Below, piece after piece: positions 1 to 6,195 of a DNA stretch of 6,195 bases; positions within the stretch are counted from its first letter, which is position 1; every line of letters begins with the position of its first letter. Under the pieces are notes generated by a model. It made no database searches. It had not been told where the DNA came from and was given only the letters and a program-made list of their open reading frames with translations. Location of the stretch: positions 1 through 6,195 of the forward strand of contig JAKSQA010000065.1 of the NCBI GenBank assembly GCA_024404335.1, in the 5' to 3' direction. The stretch is from Mailhella sp. (GTDB lineage: Bacteria; Desulfobacterota; Desulfovibrionia; Desulfovibrionales; Desulfovibrionaceae). A program made the translations under genes and the position numbers.

Positions 1-1059
1 CCGCAAGGTCATGCAGCATCTGGTCGAGGCTTCGGGTGTCGGAGATGTCGAACTGGCCCGAGTTCTCCGCATCCACGACGCGGCCGCCGACGGCTGTGGA
101 GACGCCTGCGGAGACGCGCGTCACGCCGAGGGGGACGACATGGTTCCGCATGAATGCGCTCTCGCGGCTGGAGACCGTGATGCCGCACCGGGGAAGGAAG
201 CAGCGCAGGGCGGTGATGTACTGGACGAAGAGCCTGTCGCTGATGCCGTTCGCGGCCTCGAACGATCCTTCGTGGGGGCACATGCGCGGTACGGAAAGGC
301 CGATGTCCGTTCCGGGGAAGTGCTTCTGAAGCCACCACGCATGGAGGCCGGTGCAGAAGGCCTCGGGTATGAATTCGTCACGGCCGATCAGGGCCCCGAT
401 TCCCACGGTGTGGAGCCCGGCCTTCGCCGCCCTTGCCGGCGTGTTGAGGCGCCAGAGGTAGTCGCTCTTGGGGCCGGCCGGGTGGAGATAGGCATACAGT
501 TCCGGATTGTAGGTTTCCTGGAACATCGTCATGCCGTCGACTCCGCTGCGCATGAGGAGCCTGTATTCGTCGAGCGTGAGGGAATAGACCTCTACGGTGA
601 CGGAGGCGAAGCGCGGCTTGATCCGTGCGGCGACGTCGGCGATGTACTGGGGCGATGAGACCTTCCTGGCATCTCCGGTGAGCAGAAGCACCTGGGCTAT
701 GCCGGCATCGGCAAGCGCGAAGGCCTCAGCTGCCGCCTCGTCGACGGAAAGGTGGCGGCGCTTCTGCTTGTTCTCCGCATTGGCGCCGCAGTAGCGGCAG
801 TGGTTCGTGCAGATGTCGGAGATGTAGAGCGGGGAGAAGATGTTCACCTGACGCCCGAAGAACCGGAGCGTTATCTCCCTGGAGCGCTGGGCCATCTGCT
901 CAAGGAAGGGAGCGGCCGTCGGAGAAAGGAGGGCGAGGAAGTCCTCGGGGCGCAGGATGTCCCTGGAGAGTGCGGGCGTTCGGGGGGCCATTCCTTCGTG
1001 ACTTCATCGAGATGCGGTTCGCCGGGTTCGAAGTGGTCGGCGAGGATTGGTGCTTCCAT
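1..1059 (-). CDS. thiH: 2-iminoacetate (dehydroglycine) synthase ThiH, radical SAM; 3' end off window, apparent frameshift near N-terminus
   Basis: ThiH cleaves tyrosine with S-adenosylmethionine and a 4Fe-4S cluster to give p-cresol and dehydroglycine, the C2-N unit that ThiG uses to build thiazole in anaerobes. Reading down from position 991 I see an N-terminal helix region (RPEDFLALLSPTAAPFLEQM), the cluster motif CTNHCRYCG (CxxxCxxC, about 785-811), then TGD, FQETYNPELY, GIGALIGRDE, VPRMCPHEG and SSRES, all typical of ThiH. The main body is open from 1003 to the left edge. The first 24 codons, from ATG at 1057-1059 (9 nt after the thiG stop), are in another frame and run into a C6 tract (982-987). 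Adding one C joins them and places the cluster cysteines at 84/88/91, close to 85/89/92 in E. coli ThiH. Without repair, translation could only begin at ATG 989-991, giving a protein about 23 residues short. Roughly the last 20 residues lie outside the window. HydG is an unlikely alternative given the thiS-thiG context. Confidence 0.9.
982..987 (-). other. C6 homopolymer at the thiH reading-frame break
   Basis: On the minus strand six C residues follow the TGG codon of the frame that begins at ATG 1057-1059. Read as it stands, that frame continues into a non-ThiH peptide and stops at 871. The conserved ThiH frame is reached only by gaining one base here. The ThiH frame is closed just upstream by TGA at 1004-1006, so the only in-frame ATG preceding the conserved domain is 989-991, with AAGGA directly abutting it, too close for a good ribosome site. 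A homopolymer indel (sequencing error, strain mutation or slippage site) is the simplest reading. Confidence 0.75.
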
Positions 1060-1068
1060 GGCTGCGAC

Positions 1069-1839
1069 CTAGCGGAGGAATCCGGTGAGAGGTGAGGATG
1101 CGATGGCATTGCCGGCGGAGACGGCTCCCGCTCCGGCGGTGAATGCGGCGCGGCCGGCCTGGACGGCCTGGGCGAAGGCCCGCGCCATGGCGACGGGATC
1201 GGAAGAGGAGGCGATGCCGGTGTTGACGAGGCATGCGTCGGCGCCCATGTCCATGGCCTCGCATGCCTGGGAGGGCCTTCCGATGCCGGCATCGCCGACT
1301 ATGGGGAGGTCGATGTCCTCGATGAGGATGCCTATCATCTCCTTGGTGCGGAGTCCGCGGTTCGTTCCGATGGGGGATCCCAGGGGCATGACGGCGGCAG
1401 CGCCGGCATCGGCGCAGGCGCGGGCCACATAGAGGTCGGGGTTGATGTATGGCAGGACGGTGAAGCCTTCCTTAGCCAGTATCTCGGTGGCCTTGGCGGT
1501 CTCATAGCCGTCGGGGAGCAGCCAGCGCGTATCGGAGATGACTTCGATCTTGATCCAGTTTCCGCATCCCGCGGCACGTGCGAGCCTTGCGAGGCGCACG
1601 GCCTCTTCTGCGTTCCGGGCGCCCGACGTGTTGGGGAGCAGTCGCATGTGGGACGGGATATGCCCCATGACGCCGGTGCCGCCGCGGTCGACCCGGCGCA
1701 TGGCGACGGTGATGACCTGGGAGGCGCTGGCTTCGCAGACGGCGGGGATGAGGGAATCGTCGCCGTATTTTCCGGTGCCGATGAAGAGGCGGCTCTCGAG
1801 TTCGACGCCGCCGATGGTGAGTTTCGGTAAGTTCTGCAT
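1069..1839 (-). CDS. thiG: Thiazole synthase ThiG
   Basis: ThiG is a cytosolic TIM-barrel enzyme. It condenses 1-deoxy-D-xylulose 5-phosphate, dehydroglycine from ThiH and sulfur from ThiS-thiocarboxylate to form the thiazole phosphate moiety of thiamin. The 256-residue product has the usual family length and is intact. Visible hallmarks are LFIGTGKY near residue 18, the MRRVDRGG segment at about 47-54, [14 protein letters not shown] at 68-81, and the strand WIKIEV in which Lys97 matches the Schiff-base lysine of the family. The phosphate-binding loops follow: [22 protein letters not shown] and [15 protein letters not shown]. The start ATG lies 2 nt after the thiS stop and has GGAGG at 6-nt spacing, so it is probably translationally coupled to thiS. 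thiH follows after 9 nt. Confidence 0.98.
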   Translation of the reverse strand: MQNLPKLTIGGVELESRLFIGTGKYGDDSLIPAVCEASASQVITVAMRRVDRGGTGVMGHIPSHMRLLPNTSGARNAEEAVRLARLARAAGCGNWIKIEVISDTRWLLPDGYETAKATEILAKEGFTVLPYINPDLYVARACADAGAAAVMPLGSPIGTNRGLRTKEMIGILIEDIDLPIVGDAGIGRPSQACEAMDMGADACLVNTGIASSSDPVAMARAFAQAVQAGRAAFTAGAGAVSAGNAIASSPLTGFLR

Positions 1840-1841
1840 GG

Positions 1842-2042
1842 CTAGCCTCCGCCTACGAAGTGCAGTATTTCAAGGCTGACGCCCTGCACAAGGCGGACGG
1901 AGCCGAAGTTTTCCCTGGGGATGATGACGAGGTCGAGTTCCGCGACGACCGCATCGGGATCGATCCCCTGCGACTGAAGATATTCCAGAAGCGTGCAGGG
2001 GGAATCCAGTTCGCGGGATTCGCCGTTGACGGTGATGTTCAT
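1842..2042 (-). CDS. thiS: Sulfur carrier protein ThiS
   Basis: ThiS is a small ubiquitin-like (beta-grasp) carrier. Its C-terminal Gly-Gly is adenylylated by ThiF and converted to a thiocarboxylate that delivers sulfur to ThiG. This product is 66 residues, normal for the family. It begins MNITVNGES, has the LLEYL helix region, the middle segment [15 protein letters not shown], and ends HFVGGG, so the required terminal Gly-Gly is present with one extra Gly before it. The start ATG (2040-2042) has only a modest Shine-Dalgarno, GAGG at 2048-2051, separated by CCCCC. It is the first gene after the TPP riboswitch and the terminator-like hairpin, which presumably controls the whole thiSGH unit. 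No thiF is visible; it may lie left of the window. Confidence 0.97.
   Translation of the reverse strand: MNITVNGESRELDSPCTLLEYLQSQGIDPDAVVAELDLVIIPRENFGSVRLVQGVSLEILHFVGGG
1846..1850 (-). promoter_or_regulatory. thiG Shine-Dalgarno embedded in the ThiS glycine codons
   Basis: GGAGG lies 6 nt upstream of the thiG ATG (1837-1839). The same bases are part of GGC GGA GGC, the last three ThiS codons encoding its essential glycine tail. The ribosome site for thiG therefore sits wholly inside thiS. Confidence 0.85.
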
Positions 2043-2094
2043 GGGGGCCTCGCTTTGCGGTTCTCGGCTGCCGGCATGGCCGGGGCCGAAATGG

Positions 2095-2117
2095 AAAAGC
2101 CCGCCTTGGGGGCGGGC
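2095..2117 (-). terminator. Rho-independent terminator hairpin, likely riboswitch expression platform
   Basis: On the minus strand GCCCGCC-CCCAA-GGCGGGC forms a perfect 7-bp GC stem with a 5-nt loop, followed at once by TTTTCC. It lies about 20 nt after the TPP aptamer and about 50 nt before the thiS ATG. This is the layout of transcription-attenuating TPP riboswitches: TPP binding would favour this hairpin and stop transcription before thiS. A short CGGG at about 2132-2135 could pair with CCCG of the stem as part of an antiterminator, but I cannot establish that by eye. The U run is short, so termination strength is uncertain. Confidence 0.8.
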
Positions 2118-2135
2118 ATGAAGTTGAATGTCCCG

Positions 2136-2221
2136 TGCTTCCCTGTGCCAGTGCTGACTGCTTCAGGTTCCAGGGGTCAGAGTAGCAAGCTCTTTCTCAG
2201 CCTTTCGGCTCCCCCAGCCGG
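2136..2221 (-). ncRNA. TPP riboswitch aptamer (THI element)
   Basis: The minus strand carries the conserved THI-box series in order. GGGGGAGCC is followed by a GAAA-capped P3 stem (GCC-GAAA-GGC) and the invariant CTGAGA. A small extra hairpin, AGAG-cttgcta-CTCT, comes next. Then come GACCCC, which pairs with the upstream GGGG as P2, and GAACCTGAAGC. The P4/P5 arm ends in CACTGGCACAGGGAAGC, close to the consensus GGCGTAGGGAA. A short P1 can form between GCT (2216-2218) and AGC (2137-2139). The conserved pyrimidine-sensing CUGAGA and pyrophosphate-side segments are both present, so ligand binding is expected. The element senses thiamin pyrophosphate and sits directly upstream of thiS. Confidence 0.96.
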
Positions 2222-2230
2222 CTCTGCGAC

Positions 2231-2257
2231 CTTATATCCTGATACGGCTTTTGGCAA
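2231..2257 (-). promoter_or_regulatory. Candidate sigma-70-type promoter for the thi operon
   Basis: TTGCCA (2252-2257) and TATAAG (2231-2236) resemble -35 and -10 hexamers with a 15-nt spacer, slightly short. A transcript beginning 6-8 nt after the -10 box would start close to 2224, right at the 5' edge of the TPP aptamer, which supports the placement. The -35 box lies immediately after the terminator of the upstream aminopeptidase gene. This is a by-eye match only. Confidence 0.5.
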
Positions 2258-2285
2258 GAAGCAAGGCCCGGCGGTCAGGCCGGGC
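2257..2285 (-). terminator. Intrinsic terminator after the M18 aminopeptidase gene
   Basis: Five nucleotides after the aminopeptidase stop codon the minus strand has GCCCGGC-CTGACC-GCCGGGC, a perfect 7-bp stem with a 6-nt loop (2266-2285), followed by the T-containing but interrupted tail CTTGCTTCT. Position and stem strength support a terminator separating this gene from the thi operon. The imperfect U tract lowers confidence. Confidence 0.7.
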
Positions 2286-2290
2286 TCGTG

Positions 2291-3667
2291 TCATTCGGCT
2301 TCGAAGAAGGCCTGATAGGCGAGCTTCGCGGCATAGATGTCGGGCACGGAGGAAAGCTCGAAGGGGCTGTGCATGCCGATGAGCGCGGGGCCCGCGTCGA
2401 CGACGTCCATACCGTAGGCGGCAAGGAAAAGGGCAACGGTGCCGCCTCCGCCCACATCGACCTTTCCGAGTTCGGCCATCTGCCAGGGGATGCCTTTCGC
2501 ATCGAGTACGCCGCGCATCCATCCGAGGTATTCGGGATGGGCGTCATTGGCGCCGTATTTTCCGCGCGAGCCCGTGAACTTGCAGAATGCCACGCCCTTG
2601 CCGAGGAATGCGGAGTTCTTCAGCTCGTGGCGGTCCTGCCAGTCGGGGTCGACACCGGCATGGACATCGCCGGAAATAGCCTTCGTGTTCATCATGATGC
2701 GGCGGAAGGGGGTGCCGGGTTCCCACGCGTCGGCCATGTCCTCCACGCAGTACTGGAGGAATCGGGAGGAGGCGCCGGTGGAGCCGTCGGATCCGATCTC
2801 CTCCTTGTCCCAGAAGATGACGCAGATCGTGTATTCAGGGTCCGCGGCGTCAAGGAGGGCCCTCATGGCCGTGTAGACGCAGATGCGGTCGTCCTGGCCG
2901 TAGCCGCCGACAAGCCCCCTGTCCAGCCCGACATAGCGCGCGGGGCCTGCGGGCACGGCTTCGAGCTCGGCGGAGATGAGGTCGTCTTCCCGGATTCCGT
3001 ATTTCTCATGGAGAAGCTGCAGGACGCGCATCCTGACGGGATCCTTGGGGGCGTCGGTCTCGCCTTCCCTGAGGACGGGCTCATGGCCGAGGATGACATT
3101 GAGCTTCTCCGCGCTGAAGGCTTCGGAGAGCTTGGGGGATGCGGCGTTGTGGGCGAGGTGGGGAAGAAGGTCGGCGATGGTGAAGCAGGGCTCGTCCGAT
3201 GATTCGCCGAGGCTGACCGTGACCGAGGTGCCGTCGGAGCGGACGATGACGCCGTGGAGGGCAAGCGGCCTGGCGAACCACTGGTATTTGCGGAGTCCGC
3301 CGTAGTAATGGGTCTTCGCCTGGCCTATGCCGGCCTGCTCGATGAGCGGATGCTGCTTGAGGTCGAGACGGGGGCTGTCGGTATGCGCGCTTATCAGGCG
3401 GATGCCCTCGGAGAGGGGGCGGCGTCCGCGTCTTGCGGCGAAGAGTGCTTTGCCGTGAAGGCTCTGCCAGGCTTTTGCGCTGCCGAAGCCTTCGGTGAAG
3501 CCAGCGGAGGTCAGGGCGCTGATGACGCCGGCCACGGCTTCGCGTTCGGTCTTCGCAGAGGAGAGATATGCGAGATAGCTGTCGGCCAGTTCGTACATGG
3601 CGCTGCGGTCCTCAGGGGATCTGTAGATCTCCCATCCGGATCTGGGGTCTGATGCCAGGTTATCCAT
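2291..3667 (-). CDS. apeA: M18-family zinc aminopeptidase (aspartyl aminopeptidase-like)
   Basis: M18 enzymes are cytosolic, oligomeric dinuclear-metal exopeptidases that remove N-terminal residues from peptides, often acidic ones. The 458-residue product has the size of bacterial ApeA-type proteins. All expected metal and catalytic residues can be placed: His95 and Asp97 in ISAHTDSPRLDL, a bridging Asp in GYGQDDRICV (Asp260), the Glu289-Glu290 pair in FWDKEEIGSDGSTGASSRF (general base and ligand), Asp334 in ISGDVHAGVDP, and His433 in GMHSPFELSS. SRGKYGANDAHPEYLGWM and VDVGGGGTVA are further family segments. The start ATG at 3665-3667 has AGGAG (3674-3678) at 6-nt spacing. The gene lies 57 nt downstream of selA with no obvious terminator between, so co-transcription is possible, and it ends at a strong hairpin. 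There is no signal peptide. The family is certain; the symbol and exact substrate preference are less so. Confidence 0.93.
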   Translation of the reverse strand: MDNLASDPRSGWEIYRSPEDRSAMYELADSYLAYLSSAKTEREAVAGVISALTSAGFTEGFGSAKAWQSLHGKALFAARRGRRPLSEGIRLISAHTDSPRLDLKQHPLIEQAGIGQAKTHYYGGLRKYQWFARPLALHGVIVRSDGTSVTVSLGESSDEPCFTIADLLPHLAHNAASPKLSEAFSAEKLNVILGHEPVLREGETDAPKDPVRMRVLQLLHEKYGIREDDLISAELEAVPAGPARYVGLDRGLVGGYGQDDRICVYTAMRALLDAADPEYTICVIFWDKEEIGSDGSTGASSRFLQYCVEDMADAWEPGTPFRRIMMNTKAISGDVHAGVDPDWQDRHELKNSAFLGKGVAFCKFTGSRGKYGANDAHPEYLGWMRGVLDAKGIPWQMAELGKVDVGGGGTVALFLAAYGMDVVDAGPALIGMHSPFELSSVPDIYAAKLAYQAFFEAE

Positions 3668-3724
3668 AAGATGCTCCTGATGTTTTTTCGGAGGTTGGGG
3701 TGCCCGGACTGCGGAGAAAGGGGC

Positions 3725-5116
3725 CTATATGCCGAAGGCCTGCTTCAGGGATGATTCGGCAAGTGCGTATTCGTCTTCCTCGACGGTGCGCGGGTCTATC
3801 TGGAACATGTCTCGGTCAAGCCGTCCGACGAGAGGGGGATCGGAGGAAAGAAGCCTTTCCCTGAGTTCGGAGGCCGTGATGCGGGAAGGCCTGATGCAGA
3901 CCAGTGTCGTCGGCATGCCCTGCTCAGGGAATGCTCCGCCGCCCACACGGGAGAAATCGGCTTTCAGGCCGCACTCGGCGTGCCCGGAAAGCGTCTGCCC
4001 GAGCCGGGCGGCAAGCTCTCCTGCGCGGGCTTCCAGCTCGGCGGGCAGGGCCGTCATGCGGCGGAGGGTGGGGATGGCCTTGCGCGCCCTCTCCGGATCC
4101 CTGTACAGGCGGAGCGTGGCCTCAAGTGCGGCCAGGGTGAGCTTGTCGCAGCGGAGCGCACGGAGAAGCTGGTTCTTCTTCATGCGGTCGATGTATTCCT
4201 TCTTCCCCACGATGATGCCGGCCTGCGGGCCGCCGAGGACCTTGTCGCCCGAGAATGTGACGACGTCAATGCCTGCCTTGATGACTTCCGGCACGGCGGG
4301 CTCGTCATGAAGACCCCAGGCTGAGAAATCGAACAGGCTGCCGCTGCCGAGGTCTTCCAGCATGGGCAGGCCGTGGGCATGGGCGAGGGCGGCGAGCTCC
4401 TCCGGAGGGACGGAGGAATGGAAGCCGATGACGCGGTAGTTGGATGGATGCACCCAGAGCACCGCCCTTGTGGATTCGTTCAGGGCTTCCTCGTAATCGG
4501 AAAGATGCGTGCGGTTGGTCGTCCCGACTTCCCTGAGTGCCGCGCCGCTGCGGGCCATGACGTCGGGAATGCGGAAGCTGCCGCCGATCTCCACCAGCTG
4601 GCCGCGCGAAAGGACGGCCTCGCCCCCCTTGCAGAGCGTGTCGAGCAGAAGGAGCACCGCGGATGCATTGTTGTTGACGACCACAGCCGCCTCGGCTCCG
4701 GTGAGCTCGCAGAGCAGCCCCTCGACAAGGCTTGTGCGGCTGCCCCGTTCGCCCGTTTCAAGATCGAACTCCAGGTTCGTATAGCCTGAGGCGGCCAGCA
4801 GGACGGCCTGGCGCGCCTCTTCGGCAAGAACCGATCGGCCGAGGTTCGTGTGGACGACCACGCCGGCTCCGTTGATGACGCGGCGGAGGTTCGGGCGTTC
4901 GCTGTCGGATATGATGTGCGCGAGCCGGGGGAGGATGATTTTGACATCCAGGTCGGCGGGATCGGTGACGGCGCCGGTACGGATCTCCTCCCGAAGGGTG
5001 TCCTGGAATTTTCTGCAGGCATCGGCAAGGACGGTGTGGGGCACATCGGCGAAGATGTTCCGGGCGGCTCGAAGAAGTGCCTCGACGGAAGGGAGCGAGC
5101 GGAAGAGTTCCTTCAA
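3725..5116 (-). CDS. selA: L-seryl-tRNA(Sec) selenium transferase (selenocysteine synthase) SelA
   Basis: SelA is a PLP-dependent, homodecameric bacterial enzyme that converts Ser-tRNA(Sec) to Sec-tRNA(Sec) using selenophosphate. I choose the TTG at 5114-5116 as start, giving MKELFRSLPSVEALL and 463 residues, the same length as E. coli SelA. AGGAGG stands 6 nt upstream. The longer open frame from ATG 5239 would add 41 residues lying inside folC and unlike SelA. Visible features are RRVINGAGVVVHTNLGRS, the ETGERGSR segment, VVVNNNASAVLL, EVGTTNRTHLSDY, LWVHPSNYRVIGF, LPMLEDLGSGSL and the PLP lysine motif TFSGDKVLGGPQAG, with Lys at residue 292 (Lys295 in E. coli). The C-terminal LVGRLDRDMFQIDPRTV is also typical. 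Nothing is broken. The host should therefore also carry selB, selC, selD and selenoproteins; none is in this window. Confidence 0.97.
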   Translation of the reverse strand: MKELFRSLPSVEALLRAARNIFADVPHTVLADACRKFQDTLREEIRTGAVTDPADLDVKIILPRLAHIISDSERPNLRRVINGAGVVVHTNLGRSVLAEEARQAVLLAASGYTNLEFDLETGERGSRTSLVEGLLCELTGAEAAVVVNNNASAVLLLLDTLCKGGEAVLSRGQLVEIGGSFRIPDVMARSGAALREVGTTNRTHLSDYEEALNESTRAVLWVHPSNYRVIGFHSSVPPEELAALAHAHGLPMLEDLGSGSLFDFSAWGLHDEPAVPEVIKAGIDVVTFSGDKVLGGPQAGIIVGKKEYIDRMKKNQLLRALRCDKLTLAALEATLRLYRDPERARKAIPTLRRMTALPAELEARAGELAARLGQTLSGHAECGLKADFSRVGGGAFPEQGMPTTLVCIRPSRITASELRERLLSSDPPLVGRLDRDMFQIDPRTVEEDEYALAESSLKQAFGI

Positions 5117-5122
5117 TGCGGG

Positions 5123-5128
5123 CCTCCT
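5123..5128 (-). promoter_or_regulatory. selA Shine-Dalgarno overlapping the folC stop codon
   Basis: AGGAGG, a full anti-16S match, overlaps the folC TAG stop (5127-5129) and is spaced 6 nt (CCCGCA) from the TTG at 5114-5116. It settles the selA start on TTG and implies translational coupling of selA to folC. Confidence 0.88.
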
Positions 5129-6195
5129 AGTAATGAAGGGCAGAGGGATTGAGTTCGTAGAACGCCGAAAGGAGATAGAGTGAGCCGCAGACGAGCACCG
5201 GTCTTCCATGGGAGGCTTCGGCGGCGAGCCTGAGGGCATCCGCCACGCTGGGAGCGGCTGCGGCGTCCTTCCCGATCATCGCCGCAAGGTCGGATCCTGA
5301 AGCCGCCCGCGGATTGTCGGGAATGGTCGGGACGAAAACGGGGATGTCCTTCACGGCGTTCCGGAGCATGGCCGTGAGCTGTTCGGGGCATTTGTCGGAA
5401 AGGCAGGAGAAGACGGCGGCGGCTGGGCGGATATGCAGGGGCATCGCCGCAAGGGCGGCGGCGCGGGCTGCCATGCCGTGGGCGGGGGGGGCGCCGTCGA
5501 GCCAGAAGGCAGGAGCTTCGGGAGAGGCCGGGACGAACTGGAGCCTGCCGGGCATGAAGGCATCCCTGAGGCCGCGGGCGATGCATTGCGCATCGGTCTT
5601 CCAGCCGTACGCATGGCAGAGAAGGAGCCAGGCAAGGACGGCGGTTCCAGCATTGACGCGCTGGTGAGGGCCGTGCAGACCGAGCCGGCAGGTCTCCGCG
5701 ACCCCGGCCAGGCTTCGCAGCTCCTCCGGAAGCGAATCGAGAAGGCCGATGCCTGCAGAGGTTCCGCCGAGACTGCCGTCGATTCCCCGCATGCAGAGGG
5801 GGATCCCCCTTTCCGAGGCCTTCCGGAGGATGACCTCCGCGGCCTCGCGGGGCGGCGGCGCGCTTCCGGCGCAGGCCACCCCGGTGCGAAGGACGTCGGA
5901 TTTGTCGTCGGCGATGGCCTGCAGCGTGTCGCCGAGGACATTGACATGGTCGAGGCCGATGGGGGTGAACACCGTCATGTCGGCGTGGATGGCCGTCGTG
6001 GCGTCATAGCGGCCGCCCAGTCCGGCTTCGAGTATGACGATCCCGCAGTCGCTGCTCCTGTATGCAAGCGCCGCCATGACGGTGATGAGCTCGAAGTAGG
6101 TCAGACCTTTGCGTGCGCAGTCAGCCTGCGACGCCAGCGCCGGCCAGACACGGCGGGGCAGGAAGCGCGAATCCAGGCTGATGCGCTCCTCCGGC
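5127..6195 (-). CDS. folC: Folylpolyglutamate synthase / dihydrofolate synthase FolC, 5' end off window
   Basis: FolC, a Mur-ligase-fold ATPase, adds glutamates to folates and in many bacteria also makes dihydrofolate from dihydropteroate. The visible 355 residues run to the stop at 5127-5129. The N-terminal part with the P-loop, probably about 80 residues, lies beyond the right edge. The frame is open to the edge, beginning PEERISLDSRF. Recognisable segments are LTYFELITVMAALAY, ILEAGLGGRYDATTAI, PIGLDHVNVLGDTLQAIADDK, LHGPHQRVNAGTAVLAW (the HQ..NA motif between the domains), MPGRLQF opening the C-terminal ligase domain, and the ending VLVCGSLYLLSAFYEL. One oddity: the family motif DGAHNP reads DGAPPAHG here (5475-5498), with the two prolines encoded in a C8 tract. 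selA follows after 10 nt. It is a FolC by sequence; whether it has one or both activities cannot be told. Confidence 0.92.
   Translation of the reverse strand, partial: PEERISLDSRFLPRRVWPALASQADCARKGLTYFELITVMAALAYRSSDCGIVILEAGLGGRYDATTAIHADMTVFTPIGLDHVNVLGDTLQAIADDKSDVLRTGVACAGSAPPPREAAEVILRKASERGIPLCMRGIDGSLGGTSAGIGLLDSLPEELRSLAGVAETCRLGLHGPHQRVNAGTAVLAWLLLCHAYGWKTDAQCIARGLRDAFMPGRLQFVPASPEAPAFWLDGAPPAHGMAARAAALAAMPLHIRPAAAVFSCLSDKCPEQLTAMLRNAVKDIPVFVPTIPDNPRAASGSDLAAMIGKDAAAAPSVADALRLAAEASHGRPVLVCGSLYLLSAFYELNPSALHY

Noticed and set aside
11..658. A 215-codon plus-strand open frame
   Set aside because: It is the antisense shadow of the thiH body, which carries the CxxxCxxC motif and other ThiH signatures.
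1004..1006. TGA in the ThiH frame just upstream of the conserved domain, considered as a selenocysteine codon because selA is nearby
   Set aside because: ThiH has no Sec at this place, the upstream part of this frame is a thiG shadow, and the other frame supplies the N-terminus of right length. No SECIS-like hairpin was evident.
900..1292. Minus-strand open frames (900-1292 and 1004-1264) bridging thiG and thiH
   Set aside because: They are out of frame with both genes, have low-complexity Pro/Arg/Ser-rich or Arg-rich translations, and correspond to frame shadows.
1860..2315. A plus-strand open frame spanning thiS, the riboswitch and the intergenic region
   Set aside because: It crosses the conserved riboswitch and thiS on the opposite strand and has no recognisable protein signature.
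2288..3202. A 304-codon plus-strand open frame opposite the aminopeptidase gene
   Set aside because: It is antisense to an intact M18 gene with all active-site motifs. In GC-rich coding DNA the opposite strand often lacks stops, and its translation shows no recognisable family.
3668..3724. Possible promoter or terminator between selA and the aminopeptidase gene
   Set aside because: Apart from the AGGAG ribosome site and a short A-run I see no stable hairpin and no convincing -35/-10 pair.
5117..5239. N-terminal extension of SelA from ATG 5239
   Set aside because: It overlaps the well-conserved C-terminal end of folC, reads unlike SelA, and the TTG at 5116 has a perfect Shine-Dalgarno.

Overview
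The window is a GC-rich (clearly above 60% by eye), densely packed bacterial segment. Every gene I can support lies on the minus strand, so transcription runs from right to left. The content (tyrosine-cleaving radical-SAM ThiH instead of the oxygen-dependent glycine oxidase ThiO, plus a selenocysteine synthase) suggests an anaerobe that makes selenoproteins. The GC content, gene set and protein style would fit a Desulfovibrionales-type sulfate or sulfite reducer. That placement is a low-confidence inference, since no 16S or species marker is present.

Right part (6195 to 2291): a 5'-truncated folC (folate polyglutamylation) is followed 10 nt later by selA (Ser-tRNA(Sec) to Sec-tRNA(Sec) conversion). 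selA starts at a TTG codon whose Shine-Dalgarno sequence overlaps the folC stop codon. After 57 nt comes an intact M18-family metallo-aminopeptidase, closed by a GC-rich hairpin that looks like an intrinsic terminator. These three genes have unrelated functions but could share a transcript.

Left part (2290 to 1): a thiamin-thiazole operon. A candidate promoter directly follows the terminator. A clear TPP riboswitch aptamer comes next, then a perfect 7-bp terminator hairpin with a short U run as the likely expression platform, then thiS-thiG-thiH. ThiS (sulfur carrier), ThiG (thiazole synthase) and ThiH (dehydroglycine from tyrosine) together build the thiazole phosphate half of thiamin, under feedback control by TPP. 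The operon runs off the left edge inside thiH.

Two points stand out. First, thiH is split by an apparent 1-nt frameshift at a C6 tract near its N-terminus. Restoring one C gives an N-terminus of family length and puts the radical-SAM cysteines at nearly the same positions as in E. coli ThiH. Second, FolC has Pro-Pro, encoded within a C8 tract, where the family normally has the His-Asn of the DGAHN motif. Otherwise this looks like an ordinary core-metabolism region. I see no mobile element, CRISPR array, tRNA or undescribed system.
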